From Paraburkholderia sp. HP33-1 (GTDB lineage Bacteria > Pseudomonadota > Gammaproteobacteria > Burkholderiales > Burkholderiaceae), in the NCBI RefSeq assembly GCF_021390595.1, contig NZ_JAJEJR010000001.1, positions 3,410,001-3,474,000 on the forward strand: a stretch of 64,000 bases of DNA, given 5' to 3'. This document shows positions 52,020 to 60,796 of the stretch, in pieces. The notes beneath the pieces are model-generated. The model saw nothing but the letters and a program-made list of their open reading frames with translations, was not told the origin of the DNA and searched no databases. Position numbers and translations under genes: made by a program. How positions within the stretch are numbered: the first letter of the stretch is position 1; every line of letters starts with the position of its first letter.

Positions 52020-53024
52020 ATGACCAGCAAGCTTCGCCGTTTGACCCTGACCGCAATGGCCGCCGCCGCCCTCGCCGCGCCGTTTGCCGCGCAACTGTCC
52101 GCGCGCGCCGACGAGCCGCTCAAGGTCGGCTTCCTCGTGAAAATGCCGGAACAGGCGTGGTTCATCAACGAACAGAAGGCCGCGACCGCGGTCGGCCAGA
52201 AGGACGGATTCTCGGTCGTCAACATCGGTACGCCCGACGGCGAAAAAGTGCTGGCCGCGATCGACAACCTCGGCGCGCAAGGCGCGAAGGGCTTCGTGAT
52301 CTGCGCGCCCGACGTGCGCCTCGGACCGGCGATTCAGGCGCGCGCGAAGCGCTACAACATGAAGTTCGTGACCGTCGACGATCAGCTGGTCGATTCGACC
52401 GGCAAGCCGCTCGCCAACGTGCCGCACCTCGGCATGTCGGCGTTCAAGATCGGCAACCAGGTCGGCCAGGCGATCAGCGAAGAAATGAAGCGCCGCGGCT
52501 GGAAGCCTGAAGAAGTCGGCGCGCTGCGTATCACGGACTACGAATTGCCGACCGCGAAGCTGCGCACCGACGGCGCGACGCAGTCGCTGCTCGCCGGCGG
52601 CTTCAAGAAGGAAAACATCTTCGATGCGCCGCAGAAAACCACCGACGACGAAGGCGGCTTCAACGCGGTGTCGCCGGTGCTCGCGCAGCATCCGAACATC
52701 AAGAAGTGGGTGATCTTCGCGCTCAACGAGGAAAGCGTGCTCGGCGGCGTGCGCGCGACCGAGCAGCTGCATATTCCCGCCGCGGACGTGATCGGCGTCG
52801 GCATCAACGGCGCGGGCGAGGCGTTCGCCGAGTTCCAGAAGAAGGAACCGACGGGCTTCTTCGGCACGATCGCCGTCAGCTCGACGAACCACGGCAAAGA
52901 GAGCACGGAAAATCTCGTCGAATGGATCAAGGACGGCAAGCAGCCGCCCGCCGACACGCAGACCACCGGCAAGCTGATGGTGCGCGGCAACTGGCAGGAC
53001 GTGCGCAAGGAACTGGGTATCTAA
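52020..53024 (+). CDS. araF: L-arabinose ABC transporter periplasmic binding protein
   Basis: A 334-residue sugar receptor with a signal peptide (residues 1-29, ending SARA). The mature opening [46 protein letters not shown] and [12 protein letters not shown] line up well with E. coli AraF. TGAGGAGACAAGAG precedes the ATG. It opens araFGH, 93 bp downstream of the aldehyde dehydrogenase gene. It captures L-arabinose in the periplasm. Confidence 0.92.
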   Translation: MTSKLRRLTLTAMAAAALAAPFAAQLSARADEPLKVGFLVKMPEQAWFINEQKAATAVGQKDGFSVVNIGTPDGEKVLAAIDNLGAQGAKGFVICAPDVRLGPAIQARAKRYNMKFVTVDDQLVDSTGKPLANVPHLGMSAFKIGNQVGQAISEEMKRRGWKPEEVGALRITDYELPTAKLRTDGATQSLLAGGFKKENIFDAPQKTTDDEGGFNAVSPVLAQHPNIKKWVIFALNEESVLGGVRATEQLHIPAADVIGVGINGAGEAFAEFQKKEPTGFFGTIAVSSTNHGKESTENLVEWIKDGKQPPADTQTTGKLMVRGNWQDVRKELGI

Positions 53025-53118
53025 GCGGAGTTCCCGCAGCAGATGGCGGGCCGCATCGCGCGGCGCGTTCAGCGCGCGAGCGCGGCCCGCTCAGGTTCCA
53101 TCCGTTCGAGGTTTTTCG

Positions 53119-54678
53119 ATGACGTCCTTATTCACCGGGTCGCATGCCAGCGGGGCCGCGCTCGCGCCCTCGCCTTCATTGACGCCCGCATCCGAGACCC
53201 CCTATCTCCGGCTCGACGGCATCACCGTGCGCTTTCCGGGCGTGCTCGCGCTCGATCAGGTTTCGCTCGAAGTGCGCCGCGGCGAGGTGCACGGCCTGAT
53301 GGGCGAAAACGGCGCCGGCAAGTCCACTCTGTTGAAGGTGCTGTCCGGCGTCAATCATCCAGTTGCGGGCACGCTGTCGCTCGATGGCGTCGAGCAGCAG
53401 TTCGCGACGACCAAGGCGGCGATCGCCGCGGGCATCGCCATCATCTATCAGGAACTGCATCTGGTGCCGGAGCTGACCGTCGCCGAGAACCTGATGCTCG
53501 GCGCGCTGCCAAATCGGTTCGGTGTACTGGACGAAAAGGCACTGGTCGCACGCGCGATGCGCGAGCTCGAACGGCTTGGCGAGAAGCTCGATCCGTCGCA
53601 ACAGGTCAAGCATCTGTCGATCGGTCAGCGGCAGATGATCGAAATCGGCAAGGCGCTGATGCGCGACGCGCGCGTGATCGCGTTCGACGAACCGACCAGC
53701 TCGCTGTCGTCGCGCGAAACGACGCAACTGTTCCGCATCATCCGGGCACTGAAGGCCGAAGGCCGCGCGATCATCTATGTCACGCACCGGATGGATGAAG
53801 TCTACGAGCTGTGCGATCGCGTCACCGTGTTTCGCGACGGCCGCCGCATTGAGACCTTCGAAGCCGGCGCGGGACTTGATCGCGACCGGCTGATCAGCTG
53901 CATGGTGGGCCGTTCGATCGCCGACGTGTACGGCTATCGCGCGCGCGAACTCGGCGAGGTGCAGCTTCAGGTCGATGGCGTGATGGGACCGGGCCTGCGC
54001 GAGGCAGCCACGTTTTCGGCGCGCAAGGGCGAGATCGTCGGCTTTTTCGGGCTCGTCGGCGCGGGACGCTCCGAGCTGATGAAGCTGATTTACGGCGCGG
54101 TCAAGCCGAGCGCCGGCGAGGTCGCGCTGAAGGGCAAGCGCGTGCAGTTCGCCACGCCGCGCGACGCGGTGCGCGCCGGTGTCGCGCTGTGTCCCGAGGA
54201 TCGCAAGCAGGAAGGCATCGTGTCGATCGCGTCAGTCTCGGACAACCTGAACATCAGCTGCCGCCGCCACTTCAGCCGCTTCAACGTGCTCAACAACCGC
54301 AAGGAAGCGCAGACCACGCGCGAGTTCATCGGCAGGCTCGCGATCAAGACACGCAACGGCGACACGCCGATCGGCACGCTCTCCGGCGGCAATCAGCAGA
54401 AGGTGATCCTGTCGCGCTGGCTCGCGGAAGAGATCGATGTGTTCCTCATGGACGAGCCGACTCGTGGCATCGACGTCGGCGCGCGCAGCGAGATCTATGG
54501 GCTGCTGTATGGGCTCGCCGAGGCGGGCCGCACGGTCATCGTCGTGTCGAGCGATCTCGCCGAGGTGATCGGCGTGACCGATCGCGTGATCGTGATGAAG
54601 GAAGGCCGCATCGTCGGCGATCTGCCGAAGGCGCAGGCCACGCCCGATGCGTTGATCAAGCTGGCGTTGCCGCGTTGA
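53119..54678 (+). CDS. araG: L-arabinose ABC transporter ATPase
   Basis: A 519-residue double-domain sugar ATPase. Domain 1 has Walker [13 protein letters not shown] and signature [15 protein letters not shown]; domain 2 has a degenerate Walker A ([13 protein letters not shown]) and signature [15 protein letters not shown], as in AraG and RbsA. It drives import through AraH. The gene follows araF by 94 bp. Confidence 0.93.
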   Translation: MTSLFTGSHASGAALAPSPSLTPASETPYLRLDGITVRFPGVLALDQVSLEVRRGEVHGLMGENGAGKSTLLKVLSGVNHPVAGTLSLDGVEQQFATTKAAIAAGIAIIYQELHLVPELTVAENLMLGALPNRFGVLDEKALVARAMRELERLGEKLDPSQQVKHLSIGQRQMIEIGKALMRDARVIAFDEPTSSLSSRETTQLFRIIRALKAEGRAIIYVTHRMDEVYELCDRVTVFRDGRRIETFEAGAGLDRDRLISCMVGRSIADVYGYRARELGEVQLQVDGVMGPGLREAATFSARKGEIVGFFGLVGAGRSELMKLIYGAVKPSAGEVALKGKRVQFATPRDAVRAGVALCPEDRKQEGIVSIASVSDNLNISCRRHFSRFNVLNNRKEAQTTREFIGRLAIKTRNGDTPIGTLSGGNQQKVILSRWLAEEIDVFLMDEPTRGIDVGARSEIYGLLYGLAEAGRTVIVVSSDLAEVIGVTDRVIVMKEGRIVGDLPKAQATPDALIKLALPR

Positions 54679-54752
54679 TCGCCAACCGGGTCGCGCCACC
54701 CGAGCTCTTACCGAATACCGCAACGAAAACGGCATTGAATGGAACAGACATC

Positions 54753-55757
54753 ATGAACACACCTTCAACCGATTCCTCGACCCCCGCCGTCGCTTCCGCG
54801 GGCTTGACCGCCCGCGCCGCGCGCACCTGGGACCTGATCAACAAATCCGGCATCGTGATGGTGTTCATCATCCTGTTCGCGGTGCTGTCGTTCACGGTCC
54901 CCGACTTTCTGAGCACGCGCAATATCCAGGGCCTGCTGCTGTCGGTCACGCTGATCGGCTCGATCTCCGTCACGATGATGTTCGTGCTCGCGCTCGGCGA
55001 GGTCGACTTGTCGGTGGCGTCGATCGTCGCGTTTTCGGGCGTGGTCGCTTCCGTGCTGATCACCGCGACGCATAGCGTGTTCGTCGGCGTCGCGGCCGGT
55101 GTGCTCGCTGGCGGCGCAGTCGGGCTCGTCAACGGCACGCTGGTCGCGCGCTACAAGATCAACTCGCTGATCGTCACGCTCGCGATGATGGAGGTCGTGC
55201 GCGGCCTCGCGTACATCACGTCGAACGGCGACGCGGTGATGATCTCCGAGGAGCGCTTCTTCGATCTCGGCGGCGGCGCGTTCCTCGGCATTTCATATCC
55301 GATCTGGAGCAACATCGTCGGCTTCGTGCTGTTCGGCTTCCTGCTAAAAAAGACCGTATTCGGCAAGAACGTTCTGGCCGTCGGCGGCAACAGTGAAGCG
55401 GCCGTGCTCGCGGGGCTGCCCGTCACGCGCATCAAGATCACCGTGTTCGTGCTGCAAGGCCTCGTGACCGGTTTCGCGGGCGTGATGCTCGCGTCGCGCA
55501 TGAGCCTCGGCGATCCGAAGACGTCGGTCGGGCTGGAACTCGGTGTGATTTCCGCGTGTGTGCTCGGCGGCGTGTCGCTGACGGGTGGTGTCGCGACGAT
55601 CTCCGGCGTGCTGGTCGGCGTGCTGATCATGGGCTCGGTGCAGGACGCCATGAGCCTCCTGAACGTGCCGACGTTCTACCAATACCTGATTCGCGGCGGC
55701 ATCCTGCTGCTCGCGGTGCTGTTCGACCAGTTCCGCCGCAGCAAGCGCGTGCACTGA
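54753..55757 (+). CDS. araH: L-arabinose ABC transporter permease
   Basis: A 334-residue permease with about eight to ten hydrophobic segments, in the RbsC/AraH family (GLLLSVTLIGSISVTMMFVLALGEVDLSVASIVAFSG, INSLIVTLAMMEVVRGLAYI, ACVLGGVSLTGGVATISGVLVG). The start MNTPSTDSS at 54753 follows araG by 74 bp. It is followed by a strong terminator, which ends the operon. Confidence 0.94.
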   Translation: MNTPSTDSSTPAVASAGLTARAARTWDLINKSGIVMVFIILFAVLSFTVPDFLSTRNIQGLLLSVTLIGSISVTMMFVLALGEVDLSVASIVAFSGVVASVLITATHSVFVGVAAGVLAGGAVGLVNGTLVARYKINSLIVTLAMMEVVRGLAYITSNGDAVMISEERFFDLGGGAFLGISYPIWSNIVGFVLFGFLLKKTVFGKNVLAVGGNSEAAVLAGLPVTRIKITVFVLQGLVTGFAGVMLASRMSLGDPKTSVGLELGVISACVLGGVSLTGGVATISGVLVGVLIMGSVQDAMSLLNVPTFYQYLIRGGILLLAVLFDQFRRSKRVH

Positions 55758-55806
55758 CGCGCCGTTGCTCGCGGCCGGTTTCCTGCGCTTTGCGAGAAGG
55801 CGTACT

Positions 55807-55844
55807 GCCGACGCGGATCGAGAAAATCCGCATCGGCTTTTTTT
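55807..55844 (+). terminator. Rho-independent terminator of araFGH
   Basis: GCCGACGCGGAT and ATCCGCATCGGC form a 12-bp stem with one G-T pair, then seven T residues, 50 bp after araH. Confidence 0.85.
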
Positions 55845-55885
55845 ATCGCACGCGAAGCCGGGCCGGCATGAAGGGCAATAAAAAA

Positions 55886-55914
55886 ACGGCTTGGCATTTG
55901 AATGGCCAAGCCGT
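55886..55914 (-). terminator. Terminator of the small secreted protein gene
   Basis: ACGGCTTGGC/GCCAAGCCGT forms a 10-bp stem. On the minus strand it is followed by a T run; the gene ends about 95 bp upstream on that strand. Confidence 0.7.
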
Positions 55915-56009
55915 CTTTCAGCTCACGCGTTCACGCTTGCGACTTTTCAAAGCCGCGCGGACACGCATGCGACCGCATTCCGGCTTTTGCCGGAATACCG
56001 GTGTTGTGC

Positions 56010-56348
56010 TTATTGCTTGATAAATCGGTCGTTCGCCCAGAGTCCTTCGGTGTCGCTATTGCCGGCATTCACGAACTCGACGTCGTGGCCAACTACGCGC
56101 ACCACACGGAAACTTGAGTCGGTCGGCGTCGATACGCATTGGTATCCGGAGAAGAATTCCTGCATTTGCTGCTGTTCGCCGGCTTGCGCGTGGTGGTCGG
56201 CGGCATCGAGCTTGTCTTTCGATACGCAACCATACCCATTGGCCTTGAACTGGATCGTTTGCTGCGGCTTGATCACGACGTCTTGCGCCTGAACGCTAGC
56301 GGCAGCCAAACCCGCAATGGCGAAAACAACGGCAATTCGAGTTTTCAT
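56010..56348 (-). CDS. Small secreted protein of unknown function
   Basis: A 112-residue protein with a clear signal peptide (MKTRIAVVFAIAGLAAASVQA|Q). The mature part has two cysteines (GYGCVSKD, GYQCVSTP), probably a disulfide, and a His/Gln-rich middle. I do not recognise a family. It should be periplasmic. AGGAAGAA precedes the ATG as a ribosome site. Confidence 0.75.
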   Translation of the reverse strand: MKTRIAVVFAIAGLAAASVQAQDVVIKPQQTIQFKANGYGCVSKDKLDAADHHAQAGEQQQMQEFFSGYQCVSTPTDSSFRVVRVVGHDVEFVNAGNSDTEGLWANDRFIKQ

Positions 56349-56842
56349 TTCTTCCTCCGGTGCGGGCCGAAAAAATACTCGGGTTAGCTATGTATTTAAC
56401 TTTATCGATTGACCCACAACTTGCACTCTAGGAGAACCATGGAGAACGACAAGCACATCTTGTGTGCGGTTGCAACAGTGTCGAATTGTCGCACCCAGTG
56501 TCGCTGCTGATTAAGGCTTGACCAAACCCCTGATCGAACAGCAATGAAACGGATAAATAATAAATTGATCGTTCGCGCGCCTTTAACTGGTAAAGCTTTG
56601 CGCGCGTATTCTCGTAAACGCGTAGGAGAAATTAAGAGAATTACTACTATTTAATCCGCCGCTTTGTGCGTCGCACACAAAGTCATTCAGCGGGCAAAGG
56701 CCGGCATGCGCAATAACGAGGCAGATGTAGAAGATAAACAGTGCCAGCCGCTGATCGAGCATCTTTCCGACGCGCCTGGCCGCCATGCGGATATAAGCGT
56801 TGCTCTACAATTGAAACGAATCTCCTGCGACTGGAGGCTATC
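56349..56842. other. AT-richer intergenic region with a possible 23-codon ORF
   Basis: The sequence has lower GC than its flanks. It holds one well-placed tiny ORF (56439-56510), described separately, and a GC-palindromic segment near 56570-56605. No other gene is supported. Confidence 0.45.
56439..56510 (+). CDS. Possible 23-residue cysteine-rich peptide
   Basis: The ATG follows GGAGAACC at good spacing and the frame ends at a TGA. The peptide would have four cysteines, three of them in the C-terminal C-x3-C-x-C. There is no family to compare it with, and chance ORFs of this size are common, so it is only a candidate. Confidence 0.25.
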   Translation: MENDKHILCAVATVSNCRTQCRC

Positions 56843-57022
56843 GTGAACGAGCACGTCATACTCGGGATTTTTCTGGTCGTTCCGCTGCTGATCGTTATGT
56901 TTCTTTTTTCCGACGAATTGTGGCAGGAGCACCGAGACCTGCACGAAGACCGGCCATTGCCAGCGCGACCCCGACGCATCGACTGGCGGCATCCGTTGCG
57001 CCGTTCGCGCGATCGGGTCTGA
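56843..57022 (+). CDS. Small membrane protein
   Basis: A 59-residue protein from a GTG start with GGAGGC upstream. The N-terminus is one hydrophobic helix (VILGIFLVVPLLIVMFLF); the rest is charged and rich in Arg, Asp and His (HRDLHEDRPLPARPRR). No family is recognised. An in-frame ATG farther upstream would add unrelated residues. Confidence 0.55.
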   Translation: MNEHVILGIFLVVPLLIVMFLFSDELWQEHRDLHEDRPLPARPRRIDWRHPLRRSRDRV

Positions 57023-57047
57023 GATTGCGAAGCGGATCGCCCAAAGA

Positions 57048-57077
57048 AAAAAGCCTGCCACTGCGGGCAGGCTAAAA
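57048..57077 (-). terminator. Terminator of the HIT-family gene
   Basis: AGCCTGCC/GGCAGGCT stem with a T-rich run on the minus strand, about 145 bp beyond the HIT stop. Confidence 0.65.
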
Positions 57078-57220
57078 AGAGATCCACACTCAATGCCTTG
57101 AACACAAGGCAATAGCAGTCTAACGGCGCCGCGCCTATTCACGGTTGCAACGGCTTTTACAGTTGTTACCGAACGTGACCGCGATGCGATGCGCATCAGT
57201 GCGCCTCGCGTCGTGCTTCT

Positions 57221-57646
57221 TCAATGGGCGCGCCAGTGCGCGCGAATCCGTGTGGCGAGCGCCTCGAGCGTGTCCGTATCGGCGAGTTCGCGCGCATGCA
57301 GCTTCAGCGGTTGACCCTCCCAGCGCGGAATCACGTGGAAATGAACGTGCGGCACCGTCTGTCCCGCCGCCGCACCGTTGAACTGGCCGATGAACACCCC
57401 GTCCGGGCGCAGTGCCGCACGCACCGCGATCGCGAGTTTCTGCGCCATGCGCATCGACGCGACGAGCGCTGCATCCGACAGATCGAAAATTTCCGCCACC
57501 GCTTCTTTCGGCACGACGAGCAGATGGCCGTCGGCTTGCGGCATCAAGTCCATGAAAGCCAGAGCCTGGTCGTTTTCGGCCACCTTGATGCACGGTAGTT
57601 CGCCGCGCAGGATTTTGGCGAACGGGTTGCTGTCGTTGTAGCTCAT
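57221..57646 (-). CDS. HIT-family nucleotide hydrolase
   Basis: A 141-residue histidine triad protein; the active site is HVHFHVIPRW. It has the upstream GQFNGAAAGQTVPHVH typical of Hint/PKCI types. It should cleave phosphoramidate or dinucleotide substrates. The gene is transcribed alone and ends at a hairpin. Confidence 0.92.
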   Translation of the reverse strand: MSYNDSNPFAKILRGELPCIKVAENDQALAFMDLMPQADGHLLVVPKEAVAEIFDLSDAALVASMRMAQKLAIAVRAALRPDGVFIGQFNGAAAGQTVPHVHFHVIPRWEGQPLKLHARELADTDTLEALATRIRAHWRAH

Positions 57647-57752
57647 CGCGTTTCCTTTACTCGTTTAGGCTGGGTTCGATTCACGGGTCGAGCGGGAGAC
57701 TGTTTTTTTGCCCAGCTTCACACCGCAGGTTTCCTATTCTCCACCAGATTGC

Positions 57753-58688
57753 TCACGGCACGCGGGCGGCGCGCCGGATCGCTTGCGGCGGCTGGCCGAA
57801 TGCGCGCAGAAACGCGCGCCGCATCCGCTCGGTGTCGATGAAGCCAGTGTCGGCCGCTACCGTTTCGATCGAATGACGGCCGGTTTCGAGCATCGTGCGT
57901 GCCGCTTCGACGCGCAGCGCCTCGATCGCGCGGGCCGGCGACTGGCGCGTCTCGTCGCGAAACGCCCGGCTGAACTGGCGCGGACTCAGATGCGCGACGT
58001 CGGCGAGCTGCTCGACGCTCAGCGCCTCGCGCAGATGGCTCTTCGCATACGACAGCGCGTTCTGGATCCGATCGGATTTCGGTTCGAGATCGAGCATTGC
58101 CGAGTACTGCGATTGTCCGCCCGTGCGCCGGTGATAGACGACGAGCTTCTTCGCGATCGCGCGCGACACCGCGACGCCGAGGTCGTTCTCGACAAGCGCG
58201 AGACACAGATCGATGCACGCGGTCATGCCGGCCGACGTCCACACCGAGCCGTCGACGATAAAGATGCGGTCCTCGTCGATCCGCGCGCGCGGAAAGCGCC
58301 GCTGAAGATCGCGCGCATGAGCCCAGTGCGTGGTCGCGTGGCGGCCGTCGAGAATGCCCGCTTCGGCGAGCACGAACGCGCCTGTGCAGATGCTCGCGGT
58401 GCGGCGCGAGACGGCGAGCGCGTCATTCAGAAACGCGAGCAGCCCGGGCGACGACGGCGCGATCTCCATCGCGCCGGTGACGATCACCGTGTCATAGGCT
58501 GGATCGCCGAGCGGCCGCGTGGCGACTTCGACGCCCGACGAGCTGCGCACCATGCCGCCGTGCTCGGAGATCACGGTGACGTCGTACGCAGGCACGTCGG
58601 TGCCCTGATTGGCAAGTTCGAAAATCGACACCGCGATCATGTCGAGGATCTGGAAGCCCGGAAACACCACCACGCCGATGCGTTTCAT
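57753..58688 (-). CDS. GlxA-type AraC-family regulator
   Basis: A 311-residue fusion of a DJ-1/PfpI-like domain (residues 1-190, cysteine elbow ASICTGAFVLAEAGILDGRHATTHW) and a C-terminal AraC double HTH (LSVEQLADVAHLSPRQFSRAFRDET, TVAADTGFIDTERMRRAFLRAFGQPP). It is divergent from the SDR gene, which is the natural target. The effector is unknown. Confidence 0.93.
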   Translation of the reverse strand: MKRIGVVVFPGFQILDMIAVSIFELANQGTDVPAYDVTVISEHGGMVRSSSGVEVATRPLGDPAYDTVIVTGAMEIAPSSPGLLAFLNDALAVSRRTASICTGAFVLAEAGILDGRHATTHWAHARDLQRRFPRARIDEDRIFIVDGSVWTSAGMTACIDLCLALVENDLGVAVSRAIAKKLVVYHRRTGGQSQYSAMLDLEPKSDRIQNALSYAKSHLREALSVEQLADVAHLSPRQFSRAFRDETRQSPARAIEALRVEAARTMLETGRHSIETVAADTGFIDTERMRRAFLRAFGQPPQAIRRAARVP

Positions 58689-58859
58689 TGCGATGTCCTG
58701 AAACGAGGGAAATATGACATTTGAGACAAAACGGTACGCGCCTACACTCAGCTCGTCAACACCGCCGCATCAGTGCGGGAGCGGGGCGGCGAGTTCACGG
58801 ATGTTCCCATTCAACGGATAGGGCGGCCGCAATACGCGCAGCCCGCAAGGAGAGCTTCA

Positions 58860-59699
58860 ATGGCAACGCAGGCAGAGAAGGGCGTACAAGGCGGTTCGAA
58901 CGAGGGCAAGGGCACGGCGGTGATCACGGGCGCCTCCTCGGGTATCGGCGCGGTCTATGCGGACCGGCTCGCGCGGCGCGGCTACGATCTGCTGCTGATC
59001 GCGCGCGACGGCGCGCGCCTGAACAGTCTCGCCGACCGGCTTACGAAGGAGACCGGCCGCCTCGTGAGCACCGTCAGTGCCGATCTGACCGACAAGGCCG
59101 ACGTGCACCGCATCGAGAACCAGCTGCGCGCCGAGCGCGGCATCACGATGCTGGTCAATAACGCGGGCGTCGGCGCAACCTCGACGCTGATCGACTCGGA
59201 CATCGATCAGCTCGAGAAGATGATCGACTTGAACGTGACCGCGCTCACCCGCTTGACGGCGGCGGTGTTGCCGGGCTTCATCGCGCGTGGCGCGGGCACG
59301 GTGATCAACATCTCGTCGATCGTCGCGCTGTCGCCGGAATTGCTGAACGGCACCTATAGCGGCACCAAGGCGTACGTGTTGAACCTCACGCAGTCACTGC
59401 ATCACGAGGTGGGCGGCAAGGGCGTGCGGTTGCAGGCGGTGCTGCCGGGCGCGACGAGCACGGCGTTCTGGGACCGCGCGGGTCTCGCGGTCGAGAACCT
59501 GCCTTCGCAGATCGTGATGAGCGCCGAGGACATGGTCGACGCGGCGCTCGCCGGCCTCGATCAGGGTGAGCTGGTGACGATCCCGTCGTTACCCGATGCC
59601 GCCGACTGGGAGCGGCTGAACAGCGCACGTCTGCATCTGCAGCCGAATCTGTCGCACAGCGCGCCGGCCGGGCGCTATACGCGAGCCGTGGTGGCCTGA
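58860..59699 (+). CDS. Short-chain dehydrogenase/reductase
   Basis: A protein of about 279 residues with the SDR cofactor motif TGASSGIG, NNAG in MLVNNAGVGAT, and the catalytic Ser and YxxxK in NISSIVALSPELLNGTYSGTKAY. The start at 58860 has AAGGAGAGC upstream. It is divergent from the GlxA-type regulator. The substrate is unknown. Confidence 0.92.
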   Translation: MATQAEKGVQGGSNEGKGTAVITGASSGIGAVYADRLARRGYDLLLIARDGARLNSLADRLTKETGRLVSTVSADLTDKADVHRIENQLRAERGITMLVNNAGVGATSTLIDSDIDQLEKMIDLNVTALTRLTAAVLPGFIARGAGTVINISSIVALSPELLNGTYSGTKAYVLNLTQSLHHEVGGKGVRLQAVLPGATSTAFWDRAGLAVENLPSQIVMSAEDMVDAALAGLDQGELVTIPSLPDAADWERLNSARLHLQPNLSHSAPAGRYTRAVVA

Positions 59700-59728
59700 A
59701 AGAGAAGGTGGGGAGGGCCGCCTGGGAC

Positions 59729-59878
59729 TCAGCCGCTCATCGCCACCTGATTCTTGCCGTCGTGTTGCGCGCGATACACGCCCACGGCGGCGGCTTCGAT
59801 CAGCGTCGTCACCGGCTCGGCGACAGACAGCACCACCATCGCCGCGCCGATGCTGATCGTTATGCGGCTGTTACAGAG
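59729..59878 (-). pseudogene. GGDEF-domain remnant (diguanylate cyclase C-terminus)
   Basis: Read on the minus strand, 49 codons encode ITISIGAAMVVLSVAEP, VTTLIEAAAVGVYRAQ and HDGKNQVAMSG, then stop. This is the end of a GGDEF domain (the VSIGVA strand, the ADxALYxAK helix and the GRNRV turn). A TAA in frame lies just upstream, and no GG(D/E)EF motif follows. It is therefore a decayed fragment of a cyclic-di-GMP synthase gene. It lies between the SDR gene and the small secreted protein gene. Confidence 0.7.
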
Positions 59879-59961
59879 TTAATGCCCCGTTACCAACTGC
59901 AGCATCTATTTCCGTGCGCACCGGCGACAATTCATCCATGCCTGAACGGCGGGAGCTCAAT

Positions 59962-60291
59962 ATGAAAAAGATCGCAGTGGCGTTGGTAATGGCGGGCAGT
60001 TTGACGGTGGCGGGCCAGGCGTCCGCGCACGGAAACGGCGGGGACGTCGTGGGGGCGCTGATCGGCGGCGCGGTGTTGGGCGCGGTGGTCACTTCGGCGT
60101 TGACGCCGGCGCCGGTGGTCGCTTATCCGCAGCCGGTCTATGCGCAGCCCGCGTATCAGCCCGCGCCGGTTTACGCGGCACCGCCGCCCGGCTATTGCTA
60201 TGACCAGTACCAGCGCGCCTATGTCGCGTGCGGCGCACCGCCGCCCGGACAGTATGGGTACGAGCAGCCGCAACCTCAGCCGCAGTGGTGA
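59962..60291 (+). CDS. Small secreted Gly/Pro/Tyr-rich protein
   Basis: A protein of about 109 residues with a signal peptide (MKKIAVALVMAGSLTVAGQASA|H), a glycine/alanine hydrophobic stretch (VVGALIGGAVLGAVVTSAL) and a repetitive Pro-Tyr-Gln C-terminus with PPGYCYDQYQRAYVACG holding two cysteines. GGAGCTCAAT precedes the ATG; upstream in-frame ATGs are less likely. Similar YxxP-rich secreted proteins occur in Burkholderiaceae. The function is unknown. Confidence 0.75.
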   Translation: MKKIAVALVMAGSLTVAGQASAHGNGGDVVGALIGGAVLGAVVTSALTPAPVVAYPQPVYAQPAYQPAPVYAAPPPGYCYDQYQRAYVACGAPPPGQYGYEQPQPQPQW

Positions 60292-60344
60292 GCCTGTGAA
60301 GGCTCTGATGCGCGAATGATCCGCATGAGCAGCGCGCAGACAAA

Positions 60345-60377
60345 AAGGCCGTCGCCCAGTGCGACGGCCTTTTCTAT
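60345..60377. terminator. Bidirectional terminator
   Basis: AAAGGCCGTCGC/GCGACGGCCTTT is a long stem with A residues before and T residues after, placed between two convergent small genes. Confidence 0.8.
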
Positions 60378-60389
60378 GTAAGGCACGGC

Positions 60390-60551
60390 CTAATGCTTGT
60401 GATGCAGCCACTCCGCGTAATGCGTATCTAGCCAGCGCTCGAGCCTGGGTGGCTTGGACGGGTCGTGGTGACGCGACATCATCCAGATGGCAATGCCAAC
60501 CAGCAGCATGACGGTGGGCCCCAGCAGGTAGGCGAGCATCGATTCAGACAT
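60390..60551 (-). CDS. Small membrane protein
   Basis: A 53-residue protein with a hydrophobic helix (MLAYLLGPTVMLLVGIAIWMM) and a charged His-rich tail ending HHKH. GGAGGTTCCG precedes the start at 60551, which decides it over the in-frame start at 60575. The family is not recognised. Confidence 0.65.
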   Translation of the reverse strand: MSESMLAYLLGPTVMLLVGIAIWMMSRHHDPSKPPRLERWLDTHYAEWLHHKH

Positions 60552-60729
60552 CGGAACCTCCGTATCGGCGTGCATCCATCTGTCAGTTTAGGCGATGGAA
60601 GCGGGGAAGGAACGACGATGTGAAGCGGCCGCGAGAAGCGGAAAAGGCGCGTTTCCGGCCGACTTCGAAACCTGATCGTTTTATAGCTTTTCGTTTATTT
60701 GCGTAGGTTTGGGGAGAGGTCGCATCGGC

Positions 60730-60739
60730 CTGTGTACCA
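60730..60739 (+). repeat. 10-bp repeat, copy 1, flanking the integrase
   Basis: CTGTGTACCA here is repeated exactly at 62031-62040. The pair brackets the integrase gene and could be degenerate attachment-site cores. Confidence 0.35.
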
Positions 60740-60796
60740 TCCCGTTTGCGGCATGACGGCAAGCGTCGCATGGCGCCAAAACCCATGACAATGCCG

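Noticed and set aside
57661..57700. GGTTCGATTCACGG resembles a tRNA T-arm
   Set aside because: No acceptor, D or anticodon arms could be drawn around it; no tRNA was found anywhere in the window.
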